A stretch of DNA of 36,738 nt, from contig BFEA01000189.1 in assembly GCA_003427395.1 (NCBI GenBank), forward strand, positions 1,381,094-1,417,831. The letters are read 5' to 3'. The position numbers and the translations under genes are program-made. Every line of letters begins with the position of its first letter. Position 1 is the stretch's first letter. Positions 21,105 to 31,264 of this stretch are shown here, in pieces. The notes under the pieces were generated by a model. That model made no database searches. It saw nothing but the letters and a program-made list of their open reading frames with translations, and was not told the origin of the DNA. The stretch is from Chara braunii (lineage: Eukaryota > Streptophyta > Charophyceae > Charales > Characeae).

Positions 21105-21234
21105 TTTTGAGAGGAAGGCGGCCAGCGGGATTGTAACCCGTAGAACCGCAGCAAGACTCTGTGGGGAGTCCATCCACCGATTGCAGGAGCTCTGCCGGAA
21201 CCTAGGCGAGATTCTGGAGGCAGGGAACCAACAG
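21105..21234 (+). other. possible coding exon (weak)
   Basis: An open stretch in one frame reads FERKAASGIV...SIHRLQELCR and NLGEILEAGNQQ, with helical, amphipathic composition. It is preceded by a pyrimidine-rich CTTACTCTAAGTTTAATCCAG (acceptor-like) and ends CAACAG before GTACCT (donor-like). I recognise no family. If real, the following intron would hold hairpin arrays B and C. Transposon gag-like debris or chance are equally possible. Confidence 0.2.
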
Positions 21235-21490
21235 GTACCTCATTTTCTGTCTGTACGACCCCACTATACCCCTGTTTGACTATCTACTTTTAGTTTAACT
21301 AACTGTATGTATGTGATCCTCTATGATCTTGCTTTCTTTCAGGATTCAATCAGACTGGAAAAAAGGAACTTGTGTGAGAGTGAAGCTTAATAAGTTTCTT
21401 CTTTATTTTGACTGAAAGTAAACTAAGGGATGAACTGGGGGAAAGTGGGAGGAAAACAGTTTGCATGCGTTTGACTGGGTCAACCAAAAA

Positions 21491-22249
21491 CTGGGCATGG
21501 TTTCTAAGTTGAATGACCCAGAGCGATGTTTATTTTACAGTTTTCTGAAGTACCAGACATTGTTTATAAGTTGAATGGTCTGGTTGCTGTGTTTATATCT
21601 GAGGGTTTGCCCGACTGATCTTTGGGACCAAGCATTGTTACTAAGTGAATGGCTTGGTCTATCTGTTTTCTCTTGGAGCTTCTGACTGAAGTTGGACTGA
21701 AGAATCCAACTTCATGCTTTGAATGATTTGAGGATGGGCTGGACATTGTTTCTAAGCTGAATGGTTCAGTCTTCTGTTTATTTTTTAAGGAGGATTCCTG
21801 GTAAAAGGCTAAGCATTGTTTCTAAGCTGAGTAATTTAGCTTGAAAACCACGCACATAAGCATAAAGTGAGTATAAACAGGAAGTAATTTATTTATATTT
21901 GCATGAGAATTGACAGTTCGACATTATTTATAAGCTGAATGGTTCAACGCTAAGCCATATCATTAAGAAGAGAAGAGAAATTGTGAACTATAATTGGAAG
22001 TAATTTGGGTAAATTGAGTATTATTTCAAAGCAGAATGACCCAGCCCCCTGCACATATTTTCATTTCTTTTTGAAAATAAAGTCAGAAATTATTAAACTT
22101 TTGATATTAAATAGTTCAGGGCAACTAGACATTGTTTCTAAGCTGAATGGTCTAGTCATATGCCCAAGGAGGAGAAAAGTAGTTGTGCAAGCTGTTCGTG
22201 TATATCCTAAAGGCATGTTAGACATTGTTTCTAAGCTGAATGGTCTAGC
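21491..22249 (+). ncRNA. hairpin array B (nine GTTTCTAAGCTG-loop stem-loops)
   Basis: Nine units start at 21491, 21552, 21626, 21737, 21808, 21916, 22007, 22124 and 22217. The plan is a variable stem of 5-7 bp, then CATT paired with AATG, one bulged purine on the 3' side, and a near-invariant 12-nt loop GTTTCTAAGCTG. Variable stems covary: ACCAGA/TCTGGT, GACCAAG/CTTGGTC, GGCTGGA/TTCAGTC, ACTAGA/TCTAGT, GTTAGA/TCTAGC. All G-T oppositions I counted (five, in four units) are tolerable as G-U only in plus-strand RNA. Unit 7 has an interrupted stem and unit 6 one C-C mismatch. An unrelated perfect hairpin (TGAAGTTGGA/TCCAACTTCA) sits at 21686-21713. I know no family with this loop. Confidence 0.75.
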
Positions 22250-22304
22250 ACTACGCCATATGTAAGCAAGGTAGAAGGGTTAAAGCATCTGAAAGATTTA
22301 TGAA

Positions 22305-22418
22305 CTATCTATCAGGATTTTAACTTGGGGATGGTGAGAATACTTACTCCTTGTGGTCTGGCCTTGCATGTGACTAAGTCACATTACTACTTGGTCTGAG
22401 TTTCCGTTTGATAGGTAG
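22305..22418 (+). ncRNA. 114-nt long-range hairpin
   Basis: CTATCTATCA (22305-22314) pairs with TGATAGGTAG (22409-22418) with one G-U. It encloses the perfect hairpin GTGACT/AGTCAC (22370-22382). It lies between arrays B and C and adds to the unusual pairing density of this block. Confidence 0.4.
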
Positions 22419-22545
22419 TCGCTTTAGATGTTCACCACGTGTTAGAGCCATATGAGTTTAGTTTCAATTCCTTCATTTTTTAAGATAAGTTTATTTTTCT
22501 TAGATCGATTTCTGCATTTTCTGAAATCATTTATTATACTTGGTA

Positions 22546-23110
22546 TTGTATAAATCTTGGTAAGCCACTTTCTCTACGGGAAGCGCTGCCAAAATTTTTA
22601 CAAAACCAAGGAGTTAGTCAGATTTTGTCTTTTCAAAGTTCAACTTGTCTGAATTTTATGTATGACTTAGTAAAAATTTGGGGAGTCTCATTTTTTAAAT
22701 GGAATGCTGTTAAAATTCTTGTTAAATCAAGGAGTTAAACAAAATTGGACTTTGAGAAATTAAAGTTATGTTCTAAATTTTGAACTTAGCTTTGTATAAA
22801 TCTTGGAATAACACTTTCTCTACTGGAAGCGATGCCAAAATTTTTACAAATCGAAGGAGTTAGTTAAATTTTGTCTTAGTTAAACTCAATGTTTGCTCTG
22901 GGTTCATATCTGACTTAGTAAAAATTTGAAAAGTCTTCTTTTCTAAAGGGGGTGCTGCCCAAAGTTTTACTAATTCGGGGAGTTATACCAATTTTGACTT
23001 TCCAGACTTAGAGTTTGATTTTTGTTTCATATTTGAGCTATTATAAATTCTGAGAAGACACTTTTCCTACGGGAAGCGCTGCCAAAATTTTCTTAGTTGA
23101 AAGGACTTAG
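22546..23110 (+). repeat. array C: about 124-bp tandem repeat with nested hairpins
   Basis: Five diverged units start near 22546, 22667, 22791, 22915 and 23040. Odd units carry TGTATAAATCTTGG-type and even units TTAGTAAAAATTTG-type left arms, giving a higher-order period of about 248 bp. Each left arm pairs with the same unit's CAAAATTTTTAC-type right arm; for example, 22915-22928 pairs with 22960-22973 at 13 of 14 positions, and 22791-22806 with 22835-22850. Arms differ between units but pairing is largely kept. An inner stem CTTTC/GGAAG around TCTACG is seen in odd units. No coding frame is present. Confidence 0.65.
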
Positions 23111-24474
23111 ACTATATTTTGACAGGTGACAACTCTGGCAATCCATCCTGAATAGGAGGGTTGCTGCCATATGTCCACCTTATATTGCGCACTGGTTTAG
23201 AGGCAGACTTAGGCTTAGCTTGTAGGAGAACCTTCGGTGAGAATGTGTTATGGAGCTTTATTCTCCTTACACTTATGAATTTAGATTGAGTATTGGTCCG
23301 TCATGTGTTACAGGTCCTCACAATCGTTTGATTCAAGATTTGGACTAGATTCAGCTTGATCCCAAAAGGATCGTCTCCCGTTATCACTGATAACAGGTCG
23401 GTCGCCGATTCGTCGGTCTACGACTCAATTCCAATTCATCTTCAATACTCAACCTAAAAGGCTTTAGCCGTGGTGATTTTCATTGTTATTTTAAGGTTTT
23501 CATCCGGTCTTTTAGTGAATGACCATTTAACAAAGGTACTGAGTATTTAATTATGGATGGTTGGATAAAGGTTGGGACTTGCATGACTAAAGCGAAGGGT
23601 ATGAGTATAGAAATTGATTGAAGTTGACTCCGTGGACTTTTGGTTGACTCTTTGAAGTGATTGCAAGCATGTTTTGTGGGTCGGATTTTGAATTTGACTG
23701 TCTGCGATCACACACATATATATGGTTGTGAGGAGTTCCACTGTAATTGTGAGAAGTGATCGTCGCCTACTTATTCTCCCTTTACATTTACATATGCTTA
23801 AGGGTCTAATTGAGATTGAGATTGGAAAAGGAAAGAAAACCTCTGTATTTGGTGTATGTTTCTTAAAGATTTCTTAGTCAACGTTGGTCCTGGGCCTGGA
23901 TTCAAGGTTCTTGTCCAGAAAATCCCAGGTCATAGACTCTGCATGGACGAGATCTCCCCCCCCGCGCAGATCCCATTGACCCTGCCTACCGGGACAAAGG
24001 CCGGAGGTGTCGCGGAGGCCGCACTGCTGTTCCTTCAGCCGTGCAATATTGTGAAGGGGTAAGCCTTCACGATACTTCGAGTTCGACACTTGAGTGTCAT
24101 AGGCAGTACTCGGATCTACGAGGGACCACTTGATTATGGGCACTACATAGTACGCCATCATTGCGACTGCTTGCGTATTCATGCATTGCTAGTCGATATG
24201 GGAAGATCCTACGTCCGCGCGGTTTTATACTAAGTCTCGCGCGCGTCGCCCATTCGACTTTCGCCTCATAAAGTTACGAGATAACTACTAAGGGACTAGG
24301 AGTGTTGTCACGTTGTTTATTCTGCGTTGTTCCGTACATGTGCGTGTGTGTATGTTTTTTTTTTTTTTTTTATATATGTTCCTAAAGTGGTGTACGCGTG
24401 ACGTGTGAGATGCGTCCTAGTCGACCGGCGACGAGTCACGTTTGGGATTCAACCCCCAAAACGTCAGTTCACGT
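23111..24474. other. no gene; a few hairpins
   Basis: Two further stem-loops occur: GCAATCC...TCCT/AGGAGGGTTGC at about 23137-23166 and GTTATC/GATAAC at 23380-23394. A T run lies at about 24355-24370. No coding feature is supported. Confidence 0.5.
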
Positions 24475-24840
24475 ACGGGTCTGATAGAGGTGTAAGACCG
24501 CGTGTACCCCCTATGCTACAGCGTACGAGAAACGCCCTCGGCTGGTCCACCTCTGCGATTGCAGCTGATTAGCTTTCGTATTGTGGACTGGTAGCTCGGG
24601 GGGGATACGCCCACCGAAGGGAGGTGACAGCTCCCGTAAGGTGGAGGTAAGTCGTGCCTCGCGTAGGCCCTATCTTGTCGTAGGGGCTCGCAAGAGGTTT
24701 GGCTGGCGCACCCGGCTGGATCGGCTTGCGAAAGCTCCATGTGTATTCACGACGAGGATTACTACCAACTCCTGCGTGACGCGGCCGGGAGGGTCTTGCC
24801 CCGTTTTGTGCGGTGTCGGACCGATGCGCTCGACAGCGGA
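24475..24840 (+). mobile_element. dispersed repeat R, copy 3
   Basis: The most complete copy of R. It contains CTATGCTACAGCGTACGAGA, AACGCCCTCGGCTGG, CTCTGCGATTGCAG, GGTAGCTC, GATACGCCC, GGTGACA, GTGCCTCG, GCGCACCCGGCTG, ACTCCTGCGTGACGCGGCCG and GATGCGCTCGACAGCG. Target duplications and a tail are not evident. It may be a SINE or a fragment of a larger retroelement. Long frames crossing it are not conserved among the copies. Confidence 0.7.
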
Positions 24841-24889
24841 CCCCACTGCAGCAGGAATTTTCGGCAGGTCCGTTGTAGCGGGCTACCCG

Positions 24890-24909
24890 ATAGGGAAAAT
24901 TTTCCCTAT
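24890..24909. repeat. 20-bp perfect palindrome
   Basis: ATAGGGAAAA followed by TTTTCCCTAT. It lies 50 bp beyond repeat R copy 3. No known site was recognised. Confidence 0.9.
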
Positions 24910-25069
24910 ACAGAAACTTCACATCTGCTTGTCTGGGTGCTCGTCCAATCCCTGGCTCTCCGTTCCACATGCTATGCTCAAACCCGGGGGGGGTGCCCCC
25001 CCCCCCCTACCCCCTCAGGATAACGGGCAAAACCAAACTGAGTGGAAACGCTTGCCACGTCATTTGTCA

Positions 25070-25165
25070 GCATTTTCCCAAGCTTCACCGCAAAGCAGTG
25101 GGGTCGGTCTCACAAATCTTCTTCCAAAGCTTTGCCGCAAACCAGTGGGCCTCCCTGGAAACGGA
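25070..25165 (+). repeat. diverged tandem duplication
   Basis: CCAAGCTTCACCGCAAAGCA and CCAAAGCTTTGCCGCAAACCA recur about 46 bp apart. A separate short duplication (GAAGTGAAGGAATTCGT, GAAGTAAAGGAATTCGT) lies at 25246-25325. Confidence 0.6.
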
Positions 25166-25329
25166 GAGGACGAATTGCCCATGCTGCATGGCACATTTTC
25201 CGTAAGAGTCCCGGAAGGGCGGGTAGGTGGAGCCCTACGAACCAGAAGTGAAGGAATTCGTTGAAGAACCGGCAGTAGCATGGTGGGCCCGTACGAATTC
25301 TTACCGGAAGTAAAGGAATTCGTCGAGAA

Positions 25330-27400
25330 ATGGTCTAATTTGTTCTTATGAAAAAAAAAAGAAAAACACTCTATAGGGGTGGCGCCAGTCAGCTCTCTCT
25401 CGCTGGAAGGTGGATGCCCACCCATGAATGCCGCTTGAGATGAGAGGCAGGCCTGTTGGCAATCAGGGAACATTCCGTTTGTTCTCAATGGCCATCGCGG
25501 CTGGCCACGGCTTCTGCAGGAATGGCTGCGTCTGCACGCAAGGCGTCCTTTTTTTTTTTTTTTTTTTTCGCACGCAAGACTTCGACGGCTGCGGTCTCCA
25601 ACCGAGTGGCGACGCGCATTGCGCGCCCGTGCGATGCGTTTATCTGGACCCGCGGCGGTGGCGACGCCCCCGGGCGGTGATGACAAACTGCGAACGCACC
25701 TCATCCGGCTCCGACTTGCCCCGTCCCGCCACGCCTCGTCACGCCTGGTGGGACCCAGCCCCCGACCCGACGACAGGCCATCTCGAGTCCCGACCCCGCA
25801 GCCTCGAGCTCCGCAAAGCTGTCCCGCGCCGCGCCTGTCGTGTTGCCGGCACGCACTACCTCGTTCGATGTGGCGGTGTGGCGCGCGTCGTTCTCTCGGA
25901 GCTGTCGGTTGCGCGGTGCCGACGTCTCCACGGCCGGCTCCGCTCCGCTCCGCACGGAGGGCCTCGCCACACCACTCACCAACAAATGCGCAAAATGAAA
26001 ATGCATCTCCCGAGAAACATGGAAAGATACCGCAATAAGTTTTGTCTTTTGTGCAGTTGGAGAGACGTGAGGCGAGGCCTTTCGGTCCACACGAAACCGA
26101 CCGGAACAGGAGAGAGCAGGGAGAGTCCTTCGGACAGCCCTGCCTGGCCTGGTGGCGCCGCCTGGTCTGCCTAGAAGCGGGGGGTGAGGCGGGAGCAGGC
26201 GCAAGCGGAAGCGTATGGGAGCAGAGAGGAACGCAGACGGCAGCAGCGGCACGCAGACACTCGCAGGCGGGAGGAAAAGGTGGGCGCAGCCGGCCGCTCC
26301 TCTCTCTCCAATCGCGGTGGGTGGGTGGTCGGATCTTCCGCTACGGCTCGGATCGGGATTCTCGTCCAGGGGAGGCGGGTGGGTCGTTGGTTGGTCACGA
26401 TACACACTTGCAGCCGCTACGGTCCAATTCGCAGAGAGCTCGCGCGCGGGCAGAGGCGTACGCGGACGCGCGCGAGCGGCTGGGAGCGGCTGCTTGCTGC
26501 TGCTACCAGCTACTGCTGGCGCTGCTCATGCTGGCTGGCAGCGTTTTCGCGGGTGTCCGTGTCCATGTCCATGGTGGTCGCCGTTGTTTTCTTTTACGTT
26601 TTCATGTTTCCCTCACTGTGCCTCGCTGATCTTCGTCTGTGCCCGTTCATTCATGGGCTTGTCGCTAGTCGTTTTTTTTCTTTTTTTCTTTTTTCTTTTT
26701 CTTTTCCTTCTTTTTTCTGGGTGCTCACAGGACCCGCCCCTACCTACCTCATCTTTCTGCTTCCTCATCTTGTCTTGGTGCTATTACAATCTGCAATCTG
26801 CAATCTGCAAGATGTAATAGCGTCCTCTGCGCGCGCCGAAGGGCTACGTAGTTTCGGCACCGTAGGTAGGCGGTCTGCGTCTACAGTGGTAGTAGCTCCA
26901 GCAGAGCAGCAGCGGAGCGACCTCCGAGCGGGCTCCATCCGTCCGCGCCCCTTTTTTTTTCGCGTCGAATGGGCGCGGAAGTGAGAAGGAACGAAAAACG
27001 AACAAGATACGGAAATAACAGTATATATTATGCGTGTCAAACAGTATATATTATATTTTATTACATTACATATGTATTATATATATATTCGAGCCTCCGC
27101 GCCTCCTGTCTATGCGTCCCCGCCGTGCGTCCTGCTACAGCAGCTACACCACTCCTCGCTTCCGTCTGTCTCGAGCACATTCCGGCTGCTCCCGCGCCCG
27201 TCGGTTGCTGTCTGCTGAAACGCGACAGAAAGGAGGCAACACACAACCAGCCTTCCGTAGCGGTAGTAGAGTGTGTTTGCCTGTTGTGGCCCGCCGAAGG
27301 GGCTCGCCAGATGCAGCAAGTCCCTCACCTACATGTATGCTAAGGAAGGAGCATCGGTACCGTCATTGTGTACCGTAGTCTTCTCGCTCGCCCGACGCCC
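25330..27400. other. GC-rich region without a supported gene
   Basis: Long overlapping frames occur on both strands (for example 25428-26174 plus, 26184-26984 plus, 25701-26405 minus), as expected by chance when GC content is high. Translations are Arg, Ala, Pro and Ser-rich with no domain recognised, and none is clearly better than the rest. CAATCTG is repeated three times at about 26788-26810. A short AT-rich part (27015-27090) repeats CAGTATATATTAT. A CpG-rich promoter region is conceivable, but no transcript start is visible. Confidence 0.45.
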
Positions 27401-27436
27401 GCGTCGTAACTTCCGTCCCTGTGGTAGTAAGAGAGC

Positions 27437-27534
27437 TGTAGTGAAAAAGGAGTCGGCGTATATTCCTGTGGCTTCTTGTACGTCTCTGCCGTAGTGAAAA
27501 AGGAGTGGGCGTACATTCCTGTGGCTTGTTGTCC
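27437..27534 (+). repeat. two-copy tandem repeat, about 54 bp
   Basis: GTAGTGAAAAAGGAGT followed by GGCGTA(T/C)ATTCCTGTGGCT occurs at 27438 and 27492. Confidence 0.8.
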
Positions 27535-28294
27535 TGGAAGTGGTATACTGCAAGTCGCGTAAGGAAGAGAGGAGAAAGGGAATAGTAAAACGGTAGAAGT
27601 CCACGTTGTCCTGCCCTGCTGACCGGTAGGCTACTACGCAGGAAGAAGCGTATTTCTGTTGTGGTAACCAAACAGTGAACGTCCGTAGGATTACGGGGTA
27701 AAGCGGAGTAAAGCGGCTGCTCTTTACGCGAAGGCTCCAGAGTAACCAGTGTTACTTGCTTGTTGAGTCTGTGACTGTGTGTTCTCAGGCGTTGTCTTCT
27801 TCGTTCGCATACATCTCGCTGCTGCTCATCCTTCCTTCCGCCCATCACCAGACTAGCGGCACCATTGCCATCGATGCATCGAGGAGCCGCTCGATCGCCT
27901 CTGAGGCAATTACTTATATAAGCGTTAAAGTTGGTTGGATAGTTCTATTCCTATCTGTCTCGTACCCTGATGTAAATCAAACAACCGGAAGACTAAGTAT
28001 TGGTTAGTTATATTCCTGCCTGTGTCGTGCTCCGACGCTTGCACTGCACACTTCCTCGACGAGCCTGCCGGACTAGCCTCCATTCATTGCGCTCCCATCC
28101 CTCCCTCCTCCCTTGGGATACAGACATTTCTCGCCGGTCCTCTCTAATCCGCTTGGTTGTGTCATCCTTTCTGACCAACTGCAGAGGAGGGCTAATCGTT
28201 TGTGTCATCCGCCTTTGGCTTTCGTGCGTAAACTGACTGCCTGTTGTCTGTGTGTCTGTGTGGGTGCACTTGTGCCTGCTCGAGTGACTGTGCG
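27535..28294. other. no recognisable feature
   Basis: Short frames only. No RNA gene or repeat was identified. Confidence 0.5.
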
Positions 28295-28355
<61 letters not shown>

Positions 28356-28358
28356 AGN

Positions 28359-28420
<62 letters not shown>
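28295..28420. repeat. (GT)n-(GA)n microsatellite with one N
   Basis: (GT)n to about 28352, then (GA)n to 28420. One undetermined base at 28358 sits at the junction. Confidence 0.95.
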
Positions 28421-28423
<3 letters not shown>

Positions 28424-28592
28424 CGTTGGAATCTAGTCGTCGGCAGTTTCATTGGCTACCCCAGTTGCCGGCGATTGAGCATCTAGGTCTCAGCACTGTG
28501 CTCTTGTCGGGAAGTATTAAGTAGACAAGCGCACAAGCGGTAGGCTCACCTTGCTATTGGCTTCATTTGCTTGAAATATCTTGACCTTTATT

Positions 28593-28718
28593 CTGAATCT
28601 TGAATTGTACCAGCGGCTAGCTGACCTTATTGTTGGCCTCCGTTTCTTCTTCATGCTGAATCTTGAATTGTACCAGCGGCTAGCTGACCTTATTGTTGGC
28701 CTCCTTCTCTTCTTCATG
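28593..28718 (+). repeat. 63-bp tandem repeat, two copies
   Basis: CTGAATCTTGAATTGTACCA starts copies at 28593 and 28656, which are nearly identical. A weaker third half-copy precedes them and CTGAATCCT follows at 28734. Confidence 0.9.
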
Positions 28719-28930
28719 CTACTCACCCTCATGCTGAATCCTCAAAAAGTCTGACTAGATCCTTCCAGCTCAATTTGGCTCTCGCAAATTCTCTTCTGTA
28801 ATGAAGTACTGGAGATCCTTGAGACGTAAGTGAAACCTTGTAGTTGGAATCACATTGAGCAGGAACTACGCACCCAGCTCTCACACTACACTCATCACAA
28901 GCCAGCAAATTGTATGAGAAGACTCTCCCT

Positions 28931-28935
<5 letters not shown>

Positions 28936-28993
<58 letters not shown>
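28936..28993. repeat. (TC)n microsatellite
   Basis: About 29 TC units. Confidence 0.95.
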
Positions 28994-28997
<4 letters not shown>

Positions 28998-30500
28998 CGT
29001 GTTCCGTGACTCTCGCACAACCATTGTTCTCTCTGAGGCCAGTTTGCCTCGCTCTGTGCCGTGTTCCCTCTCTCGCTGACTCGTTACTCTCTCTCTGTTA
29101 GATTCTTTGACGCTGTTCCACAGGGCTCTCCCTCCTCTTCGACCACTCTCTATGCGGTGTTCCGGGTCCTTGCCTCACCCTTGTATTCTCTCTGAGGCTC
29201 TTTGCCGCTGCACCCAACAAGACTCTCCCTCTCCCTCCTTTTCCGTGTCGCTCTCTTCCGTGTCCCTCGCTCGCCCCGTGTTCTGCCTGTGTACCTCTTT
29301 GACGCTTATATCTTCCTCTCTGCGTGTCTGTTGTCGGTTTGCCCCTTTCCGAAAACTGACAAAAGGTAGTACAGGCCAGACGCTACATTCCCATTCTTAC
29401 AGCTCAGAACTCGTGGGAGCCGGCAAGCAAAGTGAAAGATCCGTCTGAGGGATGCAACAACGAATGCCATGCATCATTTGACTGATGTGGACTCTTTGCC
29501 ATCTGCATTCCATATTCCGTTGTCAGCAGAAACGAAGGACGAATCGAGAATAGCTATGGTAGTCATCAAGTAAGGGAGACCAGCGATCAGGTAATCTATG
29601 CAGCGAACAGACCCTGATGCATACATTATATAAACACTTATGCGGCTAGCTTGATAGATAGTAGAGAGAGAGAGAGAGAGAGAGAGGAAAAACGGAACGG
29701 ACTGACAAAAGGCGTGAGAAGTGGAAAAACTAGATCCGTGGTTTCGGTCTGGCTGGGACGGTGAGCTCTGCTTGGAAAAAAGACCACCTGAAAGAGAAAT
29801 TGGAAAGAGTGGTGATCTACTGGAGATCAGGACTGTGAACATCCGAAGGGGAGGGGAGGGAAGGGGAGGGAGGGAGGGACGGGAGGACAACTAGCAGGAA
29901 GTTGAGCTGGAAGAAGCGAAAGATGCACCTCGTTTCTCGCGGCGCGTCTCAACCAAACCATTCCTATTCTAATAACGACGGAAGGCCGGGTGGTGGACGG
30001 CCGGTGGTGGTTGATCCACGATTGACCGTCGTTGATGAGCGAACACTTACAACCGTCCGATCTCCGAAACCGGACGCTGTTCTTCCTTCAGATGGCAAGC
30101 ACAGAGTTGTGTGGACAGAGCAGGTAAGTTAACATCGCGTTCGAATTTCCGAAAGAGCTCCTTTCCATTCCTGCCCTCTCTGTGAATGAAAATCCTTCTC
30201 CGGGTTCTCCCTCCTCTCCTTTCTTTCAATGTAATCCGTTTTTATGTTCCTGCTGTGTGTACCTGAATGTAGTTCTTGTCCTTCCTCTCCGCTATCCAAG
30301 CAACCTGGCGAGTGGCCGAAAGTCCTCCTGTCCTTCTGAATGTCCTCCTTTTACTTGCTGTGTCGTTGTGAATGTCCTCCTCCTTGTTCTTGCTGTCCTT
30401 CCTGTGAAGGTAATCCTTTTCCCTCCCTCTTTTCTTTTAAATATAATTTTCTCCCTTTGCAATATTTAAATGTACTCCTCCCTCCTCTTCCTCTCCCCGG
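28994..30500. other. CT-rich degenerate repeats, no gene
   Basis: Words such as CTGTGCCGTGTTCC (28993, 29054), CTCTCTGAGGC and GAATGTCCTCC recur irregularly. (GA)n lies at 29661-29684 and GGGAGG repeats at about 29848-29882. CT-rich frames on the plus strand have Ser, Leu, Pro and Cys bias only. Confidence 0.5.
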
Positions 30501-30508
30501 GGCTAAGT

Positions 30509-30524
30509 TCCACTACCGGTAGTG
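30509..30524. repeat. 16-bp perfect palindrome
   Basis: CCACTACCGGTAGTGG; no recognised binding site. Confidence 0.9.
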
Positions 30525-30625
30525 GCGGTTTAGTCTTCCTTTGGAGTCAGTGTTTTTCAACGTGGCCGCAGAGCGGCCGTGAGATATGCTCAAATCCGAT
30601 GGTGGGAGGGACCGGTGCGAACTCG

Positions 30626-30671
30626 AAACCAAGCCTAACCCCTCGCTAGCGGGACTTGGGCTTGGTTTCTC
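30626..30671 (+). repeat. hairpin with 11-bp stem
   Basis: GAAACCAAGCC pairs with GGCTTGGTTTC around a GC-rich loop that includes CGCTAGCG. A (CTTTCT)n tract follows immediately. Confidence 0.7.
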
Positions 30672-31021
30672 TTTCTCTTTCTCTTTCTCTTTCTCTTTCT
30701 CTCCGCTGGTCTGTGGTCGGAGGATCAAAGAGTTGATGCCAGTGACAAGAAAGCGATTACAAATCCGTCCGATCTCCGAAAGCAGACAAAGGACTTGCTT
30801 TCTTTCGGATCGCTAGCACATAATTGCCTACTAGCTAGAGAGCAGGCGATGTCATGATGTAATGAACAAGCGTGAATGTACTTTTGCTTTCCTTCTCTGC
30901 TTTGATCCAAGTGTGCGGTACTTCACAGGAGTAGTGCAGAACTGTCTAGACGGAGCGAGCGGGTGACTTGACGAGTGACTGAATGTAGTACTTTTTCGTT
31001 CCTCTCCTTTCTTCGGGGGCA

Positions 31022-31108
31022 AGGTCCCACTTGCACGGATTAAGAAATTCTGGCCGTTGATCTTTGCTATCTACGGTCAATGTCGCTTAATTCGTGTAAG
31101 TGGGACCT
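31022..31108 (+). ncRNA. 87-nt hairpin, miRNA-precursor-like or mini-MITE
   Basis: The 23-nt arms at 31022-31044 (AGGTCCCACTTGCACG...) and 31086-31108 pair over their whole length in plus-strand RNA, with two G-U pairs. The minus strand would have two A-C mismatches instead. The loop has its own partial stem (GGCCGTTGAT with ATCTACGGTC). Arm length and size suit a plant microRNA precursor. The loop also resembles phrases common in small plant MITEs, which is an equally good explanation. No target duplication is clear. Confidence 0.5.
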
Positions 31109-31264
31109 AACCGCCGGGTTGACGACCCCTTTTTCCCTTGGTCTGCTTTCTTTGAATGCTTTCCTTTTGTTTGTGCTCTTTTCGTCCCTTCGTTTTGTTT
31201 CAGCTGACAGTGTCTTTGGCACGTCGGTCGAGCACTTCCCAGCTTCGCCTCGACGGATTATCCT

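Noticed and set aside
24581-25264. 227-codon plus-strand frame
   Set aside because: It overlaps repeat R, whose other copies do not keep this frame. Composition follows GC content and no domain is visible.
25060-26984. Several 195-266-codon frames on both strands
   Set aside because: The region is GC-rich, so stops are rare. The frames overlap in sense and antisense, and none has a recognisable domain.
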